Assembly (NCBI RefSeq): GCF_013694245.2 | Contig: NZ_CP059322.2 | Coordinates: forward strand, 3,417,001-3,481,000 | DNA from: Micromonospora ferruginea | Lineage (GTDB): Bacteria > Actinomycetota > Actinomycetes > Mycobacteriales > Micromonosporaceae | Length of the DNA stretch: 64,000 nucleotides | Direction: 5' to 3' | In this document: in pieces, positions 25,669-38,700 of the stretch | How the letters are laid out: every line of letters starts with the position of its first letter | Numbering within the stretch: the first letter of the stretch is position 1 | Program-made: the position numbers and the translations under genes | Notes under the pieces: generated by a model | The model's database searches: none | What the model saw: only the letters and a program-made list of their open reading frames with translations | What the model was told of the DNA's origin: nothing

Positions 25669-28600
25669 TCAGCCGGTGACGGTCACCGAGACGGTACGGG
25701 GCGGCTGCTGGTACTGCCCGTGGTTGTCCATCCCGCGGATCGTCACCGAGTAGGTGCCGGCCGGCACGGCCGGTGACGTGTACGCGAAGTTCGACCCCGG
25801 CGAGCCCGGGCTGGTGAGGAACGTCGCGATCCAGGTGCCGGCCCGGCCGAACGTGCCGGCCGCGGTCATCCCCTGCCCGGCGCTGTTGGTGATCTGCACC
25901 TCGACCCGCTGCATCCCGACGTCGTCGACGGCGCGGCCGGACACCACGATCCGTCCCCCGGTGTAGGCCTCGCCCTCGACCGGGGTGATGCTCGGCTCCA
26001 GCGTCGGGTCGAGGTCGCCGGGATAGACGAGGTACTTGGCGGTGGCGCCGGCGGTCGACCCGTCCTGCTGGCCGGCCGTGTCCACGGCCCACGCCTCGAC
26101 GCTGTACGTGCCCTTCGTGGGCAGGTCGATCGAGAGCGTGAACGCGGTGCTCGTGCCGCCGGGATTCGCCAACGTCGCGTCGACGGTGGCGAACGCGGCG
26201 GCCATCGTGCCGCCCGGCTGCACGTACCGGCCGGTGTCCAGGTCACGCAGCGCCACCCGGACGGCCCGGACGCCCTTGTCGTCGGTGGCCGTGCCGGCCA
26301 GGTCGAGGTGCAACCGGTCGATGTTCTGGTCGGTGCCGGTGAAGCTGAGCAGACCGTTCGGGAAGGCGTCGCCGGGCGTCTGCGCCGTGACGGTGAGCCG
26401 GCCCAGGTTGGCGCTCGACGTGGTCAGGCCCAGCCTGTCGGTCGCGCGGACCCGGAAGTCGTAGACCCCGGCGGTGAGCGGCACCGTGGTGAAGGTCCAG
26501 TCGAACGTCGCCGCGTCGAGGTTGGTCGGGGAGATCCGGTGGTACGCGGCCACCGAGTCGGCCCCCCACGTGCCGTCCGCCGCCAACGCCTCGCGGGTGG
26601 TGGTGTTGCGCAGGTAGATCTCGACCGACTTCAGCGCGTCCTCGTCGCGCGCGGTGCCCGCGAACGTGATCGGCGCGCCCGGGGCGACGGTCAGCGGCGG
26701 CGCGGTGGCCGGCGGGGTCATCGCCACCGGTGCGGTGATCTCCACCGTCGGCGGCACGCCGGTCGCCGAGATCGTCCAGTCCCGGGTGTCGCCGCGCAGG
26801 TCGCTCTGCCCGACGTTGTCGACCGCGGTGGCGGTCATCCGCCACTGGCCCTCGGTCGGCAGCGTCACCTCGTACTGCCAGGTGGCGGACGTCGCGCCGA
26901 TCACGTCCGGCTCGCCCCGGAACGTGTTGTAGACCGCCGCGACGCTGCCGTCGTCCTGCAGGTACCGGTTGTCCGGCGTGCGGAACGAGTAGACCATCGC
27001 GCTGACGCCCTTGTCGTCGGTCGCGGTGCCGGTCGCGACGAAGCTCTTCGTGGCGAGCAGGCCGGCGGTCGGCGCGCCGATCCGGGTCGAGGGCGGCAGG
27101 TCGTCGAAGCGGAACGTCTCGATCTTCTTGGTCGCCTTGGTGGTGTCGCCGGCGCCGTCGCGGCCGAACGTCTTGGCCTGGATCTGGTAGGCGCCGGCCG
27201 GCAGCGACACCGGCAGTTTCCAGGTGGTCGAGGTGGCGTTCGGCGTGGCGACCGTCGCGTTGACGCCCTTGAACGCGCCCCAGGTCGTCAGGTCGGCCTG
27301 GAGGTACTTGCCGCTGTTACGGTCCATGATCTCCACCTGGACCCGCGACACGCCGGCCGGGGCGAGCGCCTGCCCGCCCAGGTCGAACGACTCGCCGGCC
27401 TGCTTCACCGCGCCCTCGATGGGCGTGGTGACGGTGGTGTCCAGCGCCGACGGCGCGGGCTCCTTGGACAGGTCGAAGAAGGCGACCCGGCCGGTGGTCT
27501 TACCGCCCTTGACGTTGCCGTCGCCGCCGACGAGCAGGCCGCGCGAGGTGGCCAGCATCGCCTTGTCCCCCTCGTACGAGTTGGAGCCGGGGTTCCACTC
27601 CAGCGCGGTGCCGGTGACCGGGTCCAGCGCGCCGAGGTGGTCACGGCGGACCACCTGGTCGCCGAGGCCGTAGCCGCTGAGGCCCTGGCCGGTGCCGTAC
27701 CCGACGTTGTCCAGGCCGGGCCAGGGCACGTTCGAGGTGGGCGACTCCTGCCAGCTGAAGTGGCCGCCGACGTAGACGGCGGTGGCGGTGATCGCGACCG
27801 AGTAGATGCTGTCGAAGTGCCGGGAGACCCAGAGCGGTTCGACGTGGTCGTCACCGGTCAGCGGGTAAGCGATGGCGGTGTCGTTGATCGGCGGGCGGTC
27901 GCCGCCGGAGCCACTGGTGACCACGAAGTAGGAGTCGTCCGGCGCGATGTCGCCGGCGAAGACGCGCTGGATGCCGCCGACGAAGGAGAGGTTGTCCTCC
28001 CACAGCCGGGTCCGCCACGGCAGCAGCGCCTTGCTGGCGGTGCCGATCAGCGCGACTCCGTAGCGGTCCTGGCCGGCGATCTGGCGCCCGGTGTGCACCA
28101 CCAGCAGCTTACTGCGGTCGTGGGTGAGCTTGAGCTGCTGCACGGTGAGCATGCCGCCGACGCCGATGCCGCCGGTGAGCGGCAGGTTGAACGCGGTGTC
28201 GACCGCGCCGGTGGTGGGGTTGAGCGCGGCCAGGCCGCTGCGGGCGACGCCGTTGACGGTGGCGAACTGGCCGCCGACGTAGACCGCGGTGGGGCTGACG
28301 GCCAGCGCGGTCGCCCGCGCGCTCGCGGTCGCGGTGAACGCGGCGACCGGCGCGCCGGTGGTCGGGTTGAGCCGGGCGATCTTGCGCTTGGTGACCCCGT
28401 TGATCGTGTTGAACGAGCCCGCGATGTAGAGCGACGACCCGTCCGGCGAGGCCTCGACGGCCGCCACCGCGCCGTCGATGGTGGGCTTGAAGCCGGTGTC
28501 CACCTTGCCGGTGTCCAGGTTGTACGCGGCCAGCGACCGCTGCGTGATCGCGGTGCCGCCCACGTTCGCGATCGACGTGAAGGTGCCGGCGACGAAGACG

Positions 28601-28884
28601 CGGTTCCCGATCACCTCGATGTCGACGATCTCGCCGTTGGTGATCCGCGGCGTGTCCGCGCGGGGCGTGGACGGCATCAGCCGGGTGTCCCCCGGGGTCA
28701 CCAGCGCCTTGGTGGCGACCGTCCGGGCGGCGCCGAGCGCGGCGCTGCCACCCGTGGTCCGTGCCCCGGTGCGCCCGGTGACGCCGGCATCCGCGACCGT
28801 GACGGTGGCGGCGAGCGCCGGCACCCCGGCCACCACGACCGCGGCCGCGGCGAGCACCGCCACCGCGCGACTCCAAACTCGCAT
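25669..28884 (-). CDS. Large secreted protein: N-terminal beta-propeller and five Ig-like repeats
   Basis: A 1071-residue exported protein. A signal peptide (MRVWSRAVAVLAAAAVVVAG, ending near residue 26) precedes a beta-propeller-like half (about 75-540). Its repeats include VFVAGTFTSI, LYIAGSFNTING, VYVGGQFATVNG, VYVGGHFSW and LLVGGDGNVKGG. The C-terminal half holds five repeats of about 95-110 residues, each opening like FVATGTATDDKGV and closing like YSVEAWAVDTAGQ. They resemble Ig-like/Big domains that run as a rigid stalk. No LPxTG or membrane anchor is visible, so it is probably released or held non-covalently. Ligand and enzyme activity are unknown. The ATG follows a CAGGAGAG ribosome site by 8 bases; the open frame continues upstream without another signal peptide. 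Confidence 0.85.
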   Translation of the reverse strand: MRVWSRAVAVLAAAAVVVAGVPALAATVTVADAGVTGRTGARTTGGSAALGAARTVATKALVTPGDTRLMPSTPRADTPRITNGEIVDIEVIGNRVFVAGTFTSIANVGGTAITQRSLAAYNLDTGKVDTGFKPTIDGAVAAVEASPDGSSLYIAGSFNTINGVTKRKIARLNPTTGAPVAAFTATASARATALAVSPTAVYVGGQFATVNGVARSGLAALNPTTGAVDTAFNLPLTGGIGVGGMLTVQQLKLTHDRSKLLVVHTGRQIAGQDRYGVALIGTASKALLPWRTRLWEDNLSFVGGIQRVFAGDIAPDDSYFVVTSGSGGDRPPINDTAIAYPLTGDDHVEPLWVSRHFDSIYSVAITATAVYVGGHFSWQESPTSNVPWPGLDNVGYGTGQGLSGYGLGDQVVRRDHLGALDPVTGTALEWNPGSNSYEGDKAMLATSRGLLVGGDGNVKGGKTTGRVAFFDLSKEPAPSALDTTVTTPIEGAVKQAGESFDLGGQALAPAGVSRVQVEIMDRNSGKYLQADLTTWGAFKGVNATVATPNATSTTWKLPVSLPAGAYQIQAKTFGRDGAGDTTKATKKIETFRFDDLPPSTRIGAPTAGLLATKSFVATGTATDDKGVSAMVYSFRTPDNRYLQDDGSVAAVYNTFRGEPDVIGATSATWQYEVTLPTEGQWRMTATAVDNVGQSDLRGDTRDWTISATGVPPTVEITAPVAMTPPATAPPLTVAPGAPITFAGTARDEDALKSVEIYLRNTTTREALAADGTWGADSVAAYHRISPTNLDAATFDWTFTTVPLTAGVYDFRVRATDRLGLTTSSANLGRLTVTAQTPGDAFPNGLLSFTGTDQNIDRLHLDLAGTATDDKGVRAVRVALRDLDTGRYVQPGGTMAAAFATVDATLANPGGTSTAFTLSIDLPTKGTYSVEAWAVDTAGQQDGSTAGATAKYLVYPGDLDPTLEPSITPVEGEAYTGGRIVVSGRAVDDVGMQRVEVQITNSAGQGMTAAGTFGRAGTWIATFLTSPGSPGSNFAYTSPAVPAGTYSVTIRGMDNHGQYQQPPRTVSVTVTG

Positions 28885-29792
28885 CGAGACAACTCTCCTG
28901 TCCGCCCGGACGGCGCCCTCGGGTGGCTCCCGACTCCTCCCGTCCGCGTGCCGGACGTCACCGTAGGGAGGCAAGGACTTCTCGCGATACGCCGCCACAC
29001 CGGTTATCGACCGCTCGACATCAATTCCAGCCACACCGGCGGGTCGCGTCCGCCGATCGGGTGGCTCTCCCCTGCCGGCGGTGCCGCCCTCGGACCGTTC
29101 ATTCCGGCACCCCACGCCGCTGTGCCCGGTCGCGCCGTCGAGCCGAGGGCCGGGCCCGGATCACCATTCCGACCGGCCTGAACTGACGTTTAGGCGACGA
29201 TCCCCCGGCGAGATGTCGACAGAGCGCGGCGACGTCACCGGGGAGCACATTTTCCGACCCGTACGCCACGGCCTCGGCGCAATTGTCGAATCGACGACGG
29301 ATGCCGGTCGGCGGACGGACCGGCGGGGCCGGACACGGGATTGATCGTGACGGTAATCCATCGAAGATCACCCTGTCAACGACGGCACTCGACACCGCTC
29401 TGACCAGCGAATACCTGCCGTGATCCGGCATCACCGGCGACGCCGCGCGCATCCGGGCATATCCCTCCACAGTGCTGCCGAGACCACCGAAGCCGCCGAT
29501 GACCGAAACGAGCGACATCACCGCCGGGCCGGCCCGAGTCGCGACGTCGGGCCGCCGCAATCGCATTTCTTACCGGTGCCGGGTAATTGGCCGAACGTGT
29601 TGCCTCGGGCACCGAACGCGTCGACCACCGGCACGATCCGGGGATCGGCCTACGAAGATCGCCGGTGACATGATGGGCGAGGTTCCCCATCGAGGAATCC
29701 TGATCTTTTCCATCACCCGGCCGACCCGGGCGCGAGCGTGCGCGCCCGGACGGAGCCCACCCGGCGGCCGGGACGTGACGAAGGCGGAGGCG
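28885..29792. other. 908-base divergent intergenic region upstream of the NRPS operon
   Basis: This stretch separates the secreted Ig-like protein gene from the NRPS-PKS operon and must hold both promoters. I see no convincing gene: a short minus-strand frame (29099-29566) has no family resemblance and no ribosome site. No -35/-10 pair stands out for either direction. Small inverted repeats such as ccggtc/gaccgg near 29308-29327 are too short to call. No regulatory gene adjoins the operon, so control probably acts in trans on this region. Confidence 0.5.
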
Positions 29793-32700
29793 ATGACCGA
29801 CGTCCTGCGGACCCGGCGACCGGCCCCACCGGCGCGGCCCGATCCCGGCCGCCCCGCGCCGGCCACCGCGGCCCAGCGCCAGATGTGGCAACTGGACCGG
29901 CTCGACCCGGGCTCGGCCGGCTACCTGGTGCCACTGGCCTACCGGCTGCACGGCCCGCTCGACGTCCCCGCGCTGTCCGCGACGCTCGACGACCTGGTGG
30001 CCCGGCACGCCGCGCTGCGCACCACGCTCACGGCCGGACCGGACGGCGACGACCCGGTCCAGGTGGTCCACGAGCCGCGCCCGGGGCTGCTGCGGGTGCA
30101 CGACCTCAGCGGCCTGCCGAGCTGGCAACGCGACCGGGAGGTGCGGGCCCGGCTGCGCGCCGCCGCCCGCGACCCGCTCGACCTGACGCGTGGGCCGGTG
30201 TTCCGGGCCGACCTGGTGCGGTGCGCGCCGGAGGAGCACGTGCTCCTGCTGACCATCCACCACGTCGCGATCGACGAGTGGTCGCTGGGCATCCTGCACG
30301 AGGAGTGGGAACGGCTCTACCCGGCCCACCGCGCGGGGCGGCCGGCGGTGCTCGACCCGGTGCTCGGCGACTGCCGCGACCTCGCGGTCCGGCAACGGGA
30401 CTGGCTCGCCGGGGCGGAGGCGGCGGCCCAGCTCGACCACTGGCGGGACCGGCTCGCGGGCGCCCCCGCGGCACTCGACCTGCCCACCCGGGGGCCGCGT
30501 CCGGCGGTGCCGTCCGGCGCGGGCGCCACCCTCACGGTGCCGCTGGAGGTGCCGGCCGAGGCGCTGGCCGCGTTCTGCCGGCGGGCCGGCGCGTCGCCGT
30601 ACATGGCGCTGCTGGCGGTGCTGCACGTGCTGCTGGCCCGCTGGACCGGCGAGCGCGACGTGGTGGTGGGCACCCCGGTGGCCGGGCGACGCGGTCCGGA
30701 GACCCGGCAGCTCGTCGGCCTGCTGCTGAACACCGTCGCGATCCGGGCCCGGCTGGACGACGACCCGTCCTTCGCCACCCTGCTGGACCGGGTGCGCGGC
30801 GCGGTGCTCGACGCCCTGAGCCGGGAGGAGCTTCCCTTCTCGACCGTGCTGGAGACGCTGCGCCCGGCGCGCCGGGCCGGCTTCAGCCCGCTGTTCCAGG
30901 TGATGTTCGTGTACGGCCGGGAAGCCGCCCCGCCCCGCCTGGACGGCCTCCAGGTGAGCACCGTCGAGGTGCCGCCGGACACCGCCAAGTTCGACCTCAC
31001 GGTCGCCGTCCGGGAGGACGACCGGGGGCTGCGGACCGTGCTGGAGTACCGGACCGAGCTGTTCGACGCGGACACCATGGCCCGGCTCGCCGGGCACTAC
31101 CAGACGCTGCTGGCGTCGCTGCTGGCCGATCCGGACGCGCCGGTGGGCTCGGCCGCGATGCTCACCGCCGCGGAACACCGGTGGCTGGTCGGCGAGTGGA
31201 ACCGCACCGCCACCCCGGCCGAGCCGGACGAGCTGGTCCACACGCTGATCGAGGAACAGGCCCGGCGTACCCCGGACGGGGTGGCGGTGACCGACGACGT
31301 GGCCGCGCTGAGCTACGCCGAGCTGCACGCCCGGGCCGAGGCGCTGGCCGGGACGCTGCGCGCCCGGGGCGTCGGCGTCGGCGGCCTGGTCGGGGTGCTG
31401 CTGCCCCGCACGGTCGACTTCACCGTGGCGGTGCTGGCGGTGCTGCGGGCCGGCGCGGCGTACGTGCCGATGGACCCGGCGAACCCGCCGGCCCGGCTGC
31501 GGCACCTGATCGACGACACCGCCGCCCGCACCGTGCTGACCTGCGGCGAGCTGGCGCACCTGGTGCCGGGCGACGCGGCGGTGCCGGTGCCGGGCCCGGA
31601 AACCCCGGTCGCGGCGGCGGAGCCGGCACGTGGCGGCGGCCCGCGACGCCGGCCACGCCGCCGGCCGGCGCCCACCGCCGACGACCTGGCGTACGTCATC
31701 CACACCTCCGGCTCGACCGGCCGCCCGAAGGGCGTCATGGTCACCCACCGGGGGGTCGCCAACTACGTGCGCTGGGCCACCCAGGCCTACCGGCTGCGCG
31801 CCGGGGACGTGGTGCCGCTGCACTCGTCGGTCGGGTTCGACCTGACCGTGACCAGCCTGCTGGTGCCGCTGGCCGCCGGTGCCACGGTGCGGATGATCGG
31901 CGAGCACCTCGGCCCGGCCGCGCTGGGCGAGGCGTTGCGCGACACCGCCACCCCGTTCGGCCTGGTCAAGATCACCCCGGCCCAGTTGGAGCTGGTCACC
32001 CACCAGCTCCGCCCAGAGGAGCTGGCCGGGCGCACCCGGTGCTTCGTCATCGGCGGCGAGAACCTGCGCGCCGACCAGGTCGCGCCGTGGCGGACGCACG
32101 CGCCGGAGACCGCCCTGGTCAACGAGTACGGCCCGACCGAGACCGTGGTCGGCTGCGCCGCGTACGAGGTGGAGCCGGACACCCTCGACGGTGGTTCGGT
32201 GCCGATCGGCCGGCCGATCGCCAACACCGCGCTGTACCTGCTCGACCGGTGGGGCAACCCGGTGCCGGTCGGCGTGGTCGGCGAGCTGCACGTGGGTGGC
32301 GCCGGGGTGGCACGCGGCTACCTGGGGCAGCCGGCGCGCACCGCCGAGCGGTTCCGCCCCGACCCGTTCTCCGGCGTGCCCGGCGCGCGCCTCTACCGCA
32401 CCGGCGACCTGGCGCGCCGCCGCCCGGACGGGGTGCTGGAATACCTGGGCCGCACCGACCGGCAGGTCAAGGTGCGCGGCTACCGGATCGAGTGCGGTGA
32501 GATCGAGGCGGCGATCCGGCGGCACCGGCCGCGGGCCGACGTGACGGTCCAGTTGCGCCACGACGATCCGACCGACCCGCGCCTGGTGGCCTACCTGGCC
32601 GGCCACGGGGCGGACCCGGCCGGGCTGGCCGCCGCGCTCGCCGCCGAGCTGCCGTCCTGGCTGGTGCCGGCCGCGTTCGTGCGGCTCGACGCGCTGCCGC

Positions 32701-35700
32701 TGACCGGCAACGGCAAGGTCGACCCGGACGCGCTCCCCGCACCCGACCCGGCCGCCGTCCGCCAGGCCGCCACCCCGGACCGGCTGCGCCCGGCCGGTCC
32801 CACCGGAGCCGGGACGACCGTCCGACCCGGGGCCGAGCCGGCCCGCTGGGACGCCGACCGGGTACGCCTGGAGCGGCTGGTCGCGCAGGTCTGGCGGGAG
32901 GTGCTCGGCGTCGACCGGGTCGGCCCCCGGGACAGCTTCTTCGACCTGGGCGGGCACTCGATGCGGCTGCTCGCCGTGCTCGACCGGCTGCGCGCCCGGC
33001 TCGGTGACGTGCTGACCGCCACCGACCTGTTCCGCCACCCGACGCCCGAGTCGCTGGCCGCGTACCTGGTCGGTGTCACGGCGGGCGGCGCGGAGCCGGC
33101 GGCGCCGCCCGTCGCGCGCCCGGCCGCGACCGCCGGCCCGGCCGACGGTGCGGTCGCCGTGGTCGGCATGGCCTGCCGCTTCCCCGGCGCCCGCACCGTG
33201 GACGAGTTCTGGGCGAACATCCGCGACGGGGTGGAGTCGGTCGGCGAGTTCACCGTCGAGGAGATGCTCGCCGACGGCGCGGACCCGGCCCGGATCGACG
33301 ACCCGGCGTACGTGCGCGCCGGCACCGTGCTGCCCGGCATCGACGAGTTCGACGCGGCCTTCTTCGGCGTCACCCCGCGCGAGGCGCAGACGCTGGACCC
33401 GCAGCACCGGCTGCTGCTGGAGTGCGCCTGGCACGCGCTGGAGCACGCCGGGCACGACCCGTCCCGGCACGCCGGCCGGGTCGGCCTGTTCGCCGGCTCG
33501 GGCCGCAGCTCCTACCTGCTCGACCACCTCAGCGGCCACCCGGAGCTGACCGCCGGGCTCAGCGAGCACCAGATCTCGCTCGGCAACGACAAGGACTTCC
33601 TGCTCAGCCGCGTCGCCTACCAGCTCGACCTGACCGGTCCGGCGGTCACCGTGTCCACCGCCTGCTCCACCTCGCTGGTGGCCGTGCACCTGGGCCGGCA
33701 GAGCCTGCTCAGCGGCGAGTCCGACGTGGTGCTGGCCGGCGGCGTCAGCGTCTTTCCCGCCCAGCGGCGCGGCTACCTGTGGCACGACGGCGGCATCTAC
33801 TCCCCCGACGGGCACTGCCGGCCGTTCAGCGCCGACGCGCGCGGCAGCATCGAGTCCAGCGGCGTCGGCGTGGTCGCGCTCAAGCGGCTCGCCGACGCGC
33901 TCGCCGACGGCGACACCGTCTACGCGGTGATCCGAGGCTCGGCGATCAACAACGACGGGGCGCGCCGCACCGGCTACACCGCGCCGGGCGTCGCCGGGCA
34001 GGTCGAGGTGATCAGCCGGGCGCTGGCCACCGCCGGGGTGAGCCCGCGCACGGTGGGCTACCTGGAGGCGCACGGCACCGGCACCAGCCTCGGCGACCCG
34101 ATCGAGGTGGCCGCGCTGACCGAGGTGTTCCGCCGCGACACCGACGAGCGGGGCTTCTGCCGGCTCGGCTCGGTCAAGGCCAACATCGGGCACACCGACG
34201 CGGCGGCCGGGGTGGCCGGTCTCATCAAGACCGTGATGGCGCTGTGGACGCGGACCCTGCCGCCGACCATCAACGTGGACCGGCCGCACCCGGCGATCGA
34301 CGTCACGGCCGGCCCGTTCCGGCTGGACCGCGCCGCCGGCCCGTGGCCGGCCGACGGCCCGCGCCGGGCCGGGGTCAGCTCGTTCGGCATGGGCGGCACG
34401 AACGCGCACGTGGTGCTGGAGGAGCCGCCGACGGCGCCGAGGACCGCGCCGGCCCCGGCCGGGCCCCGGCTGCTGGTGGTGTCGGCGCGTACCCCGGCGG
34501 CGCTGGAGCGCGCCACCGGGCAGTTCCGCGACCACCTCGACGCCCACCCGGAGGTGGCGCTCGCGGACGTCGCGGCGGCGCTGGGCCGTCGGCAGCCGAT
34601 GACCCACCGGCGGTACGTGGTGGCGGCGGACCCCGCCGACGCGGTGTCCGCGCTGGACGACCCGGCGCGCCGGCTCACCGGGGCCCACCCGGGCGGCCGG
34701 CGGACGCTGGTGTTCGCCTTCCCCGGCCACGGCGCGCAGCACGTGGCGATGGGTGCCGGGCTCTACCGGTCCGAGCCGACCTACCGGGCCGTGGTGGACG
34801 AGTGCGCCGGCCTGCTCGGCACCGACCTGGGGCGGGACCTGCTCGCCGTGCTCCGCCCGGCGCCCGGTGGGCACGCGGCGGCGGAGCGGTTGCTCGACCG
34901 TCCCGCGCTGGTGCAGCCCGCGCTCTTCGTCACCGGGTACGCGCTGGCCCGGACAATGATGGGCCGGGGCGTGACCCCGGACCTGATGGTCGGCCACAGC
35001 CTCGGCGAGTACGTGGCCGCGTGCCTGGCCGGCGTCTTCTCCCTCGCCGACGCGCTGCGCCTGGTGCGGGTGCGCGGCGAGCTGGCGGAACGGACGCCGG
35101 CCGGGGCGATGCTCGCGGTGGGGCTGCCCGAGGCGGCGGTGACCGGGCTGCTCGGCGACGGGCTGTCGCTGGCCGCGGTGAACGCCCCGGAGCTGTGCGT
35201 GGTCTCCGGCGACCCGGCGGCGGTGGACCGGCTGCGGGACCGACTGACCACCGACGGCGTCGACTGCCGCCCGCTGCGGGTGGCCCGCGGTTACCACTCC
35301 GCGCTGCTCGACGGGATCCTCGACGAGTTCGCCCGGCACGCCGCCACCGTTGAGTACACCGAACCCGAGCACCCCTACCTGAGCAACCTGACCGGCGGGC
35401 CGGTCACCCCGGGCCTGGTCACCGACCCGGCCTACTGGGTGCGGCACCTGCGGGAGCCGGTCCGCTTCGCCGAGTCGGCCGCGCTCTGCGCCGAGCAGGA
35501 GGCGGCCGTGGTGGAGCTGGGACCCGGGCACGCGCTCGGCGGCCTGGCCCGGCTCGCCGGGGTGCGCCCGGCCCACGCGGTGGCGGCGATGCGGCATCCC
35601 CGCGCCGACGCCGACGACCTGGTGACGCTGCTCGACGCGGTGGGCCGGCTCTGGCTGGCCGGCGTCCCGGTCGACGTGGACCGGTTCCACGGCGACGGCG

Positions 35701-38700
35701 ACCGCCGGGTCCCGCTGCCGGGCTACCCGTTCGAACGGCAGCGGTACTGGGTCGCGCCCGCGCCCCGGCCGGCCGCGGTCGGGTCGGGATCCGGGCCCGT
35801 GCGGGTCGCGGTCCCGGCCGGCGCGCCGGTGGCGGAGCCGTGCGAGGACGCGAGCACCGCGCCGGTGCCCGCCGGCAACCGGCCGGCGCTGAGCACCGCG
35901 TACGTGGCGCCGGCCGGTCCGGCGCAGGAGTCGGTGGCCGAGGTCTGGGCCGACCTGCTCGGCATCCGGCCGATCGGCGCGCTCGACGACTTCTTCGAGC
36001 TGGGCGGCCACTCGCTGCTCGCCACCCAGGTGGTGGTGCGGCTGCGCGCCCGCCTCGGCGTCGCGGTGCCGCTGGAGACCGTCTTCGCCCGGCCCACCGT
36101 CGCGGCCCTGGCGGCGGCGCTGCCCGACGCCGACCGGGTCGCACCATCGACCGCGCACCCGTCCGCCCCGGCGGCCGGCGGCGCCGAGGCGGGCACGTCG
36201 AGCGCCGAGCCCGACCGGGTCGGCGGCGCGGCGGTCGACGCCGACGGGCCGCCGGCCGGCGAGCGCATCCCCCGCGCCGCAACGGACGCCGGCCCCGCGC
36301 CGCTCTCCTCCGGCCAGCACCGCCTGTGGTTCCTCGACCAGGCGTACGCGCAGAACGCGTACACCGTCGGCACCACGCTGCTGCTCGACGGCGCGCTCGA
36401 CGTGGCGGCGCTGCGCGCCGCGCTGGCCGGGCTGGTGCGCCGGCACGAGGCGCTGCGCACCGTGTTCCCGCTCGGCCCGGACGGCGACCCGGTGCAGCGG
36501 GTGCTCCCGGCCGGGCCGGTGGAGCTGCCGGTGGTGACCGCCCCGGCGGGCCCGCACCCGGCCGGGCCGTCGAGCATCGTCGAGCCGGCGGTGGCCGAGG
36601 CGGTGCCCGGGTGGGTGCACGCGGCGCTCGCCGCCGACGTGCGACGCCCGTTCGACCTGGCCGCCGGGCCGCTGTTCCGGGCCGTGCTGCTGCGTGTCGC
36701 CGACGACCGGCACGTGCTGTCGCTGACCATGCACCACGCCGTCTCCGACGGCTGGTCGCTGGGCGTGGTGGCCCGCGAGGTGGCCTTGCGCTACGCCGCC
36801 GCCCGGCTGGGCGACGCCGACCCGCTGCCCGAGCTGGCCGTCCAGTACGGCGACTACGCGCGCTGGCAGCGCGGCCGGCTGGCCGAGAAGGACCGCCCGG
36901 ACCTGGCGTACTGGCGTGGACAGCTCGCCGGCGTGCCGGCCGCCCTGGAACTGCCCACCGACCGGCCGCGTCCCCCGGTGCAGACGTTCGACGGCGCGGT
37001 CCGCACGCTGCTCCTGCCCCGCCCGGCCGCCGACGCGGTACGCCGGTTCAGCCAGGAGCACGGCGTCACGCTGGCGATGACGCTGCTGGCCGCGTGGCAG
37101 ACGCTGCTCTGGCGCTGGAGCGGCCAGCGCGACGTCTGCGTCGGCACCCCGGTCGCCGGCCGGGTCCGGGCCGAGTTGGAGCCGATGGTCGGCTTCTTCG
37201 TCAACATGCTGCCGATGCGGACCGTGCTGGACGGCGACTGGACGTTCGCCGAGCTGCTCGGCCGGGTCCGGCGCACCGCGCTGGACGCGTACGAGCACCA
37301 GGAGGTGCCGTTCGAGCGGCTGGTGGACCTGGTCGACGCGCCCCGGGATCTCAGCCGTAATCCGCTGTTCCAGGTGATGTTCAACCTGCTCAACGTGCCC
37401 GAGCAGCGGGACACCGACGCGGCCGGGGTGCGGATGACCCCGTTCGCGGTGGAGCCGGGCATCGCCCAGCAGGACCTGGCGCTGTACGCGTACGAGGTGG
37501 CCGAGGGGCTGCGGTTCCGGCTGGAGTACAACACCGCGCTGTTCGACGCGTCGACCGCCGAGCGGATGGTCGGTCACCTGGAGACGCTGCTCGCCGCCGC
37601 GCTCGCCGACCCGGGCGCCCGGCTGGCGACGCTGCCGCTGCTCACCGCCGCCGAGCGCGCCCGGTTCGCCGACTGGAACGACACCGCCGCGCCGGCCGGC
37701 TGGGACACCCCGCCCGGCCGGGTGCCGACGCTCGTGGACCTCGTCACGCACCAGGTGACGGCCGGTCCGGACCGGCCGGCCGTGACGTTCGGCGCGACCA
37801 CGCTCGACTACGCCACGCTGGACGCGCGGGCCAACCGGCTCGCGCACCGGCTGCGCCGGGCCGGCGTCGGGCCGGACGTGCCGGTCGCGGTCTGCCTGCC
37901 CCGCTCCGCCGACCTGCCGGTCGCGCTGCTCGGCGTGCTCAAGGCCGGCGGCGCGTACGTGCCGGTGGACCCGGAGTACCCGGTCCAGCGGCAGCGCTAC
38001 GTGCTGGCGCACAGCGGCGCCCCGGTGCTGGTCACCGAGCCGGACCTGGCCGACCGGTTCGGGTTCGCCGGCACGGTGGTGACGCCGGACGCGGCCGGGG
38101 AGCCGGACACCGCGCCGCCGCCGTCGGCCGGGCCGGACCACCTGGCGTACCTGATCTACACCTCCGGCTCGACGGGCCGCCCCAAGGGCGTCCGGGTCAC
38201 CCACGGCGCGGTGGTCAACACGCTCGCCGCGATGCGCGAGCGCCCCGGCCTGACCCGCGACGGCACCATGCTGGCGATGGCCAGCTTCGCCTTCGACATG
38301 TCCGTGCCGGAGCTGTTCCTGCCGCTGGTGGTCGGCGCCCGGATGCTGCTGGTGGACCGGGACGTCGCCTACGACGCGTCCCGGCTGGCCGCGCTGCTCG
38401 CCGCCGAGCGGGTCACGCTGGCCCAGGGCACGCCGACGACCTGGCGGCTGCTGATCGAGTCGGGATGGACCGGCACGCCGGGGCTCACCGCGGTGTGCGG
38501 CGGCGAGGCGGTTCCCGCGCCGCTGGCCCGGGACCTGGCCGGCCGGGTGGACGCGCTGTGGAACCTCTACGGCCCGACCGAGGCCGCGGTCTGGGTCACC
38601 ATGGACCGGATCACCCCGGACGAGACCCGGCCCACGATCGGCCGGCCGATCGGCAACATGCGGGTGCACCTGCTCGACGCCGCGGCGCACCCGGTCCCGG

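Noticed and set aside
26308..29181. A 957-codon plus-strand frame opposite the Ig-like protein gene
   Set aside because: Arg/Gly/Val-rich without motifs or a signal peptide; the minus strand has a clear signal peptide and repeats.
29099..29566. A 155-codon minus-strand frame in the intergenic region before the NRPS operon
   Set aside because: No ribosome site, no family resemblance and a mixed composition. Left as non-coding.
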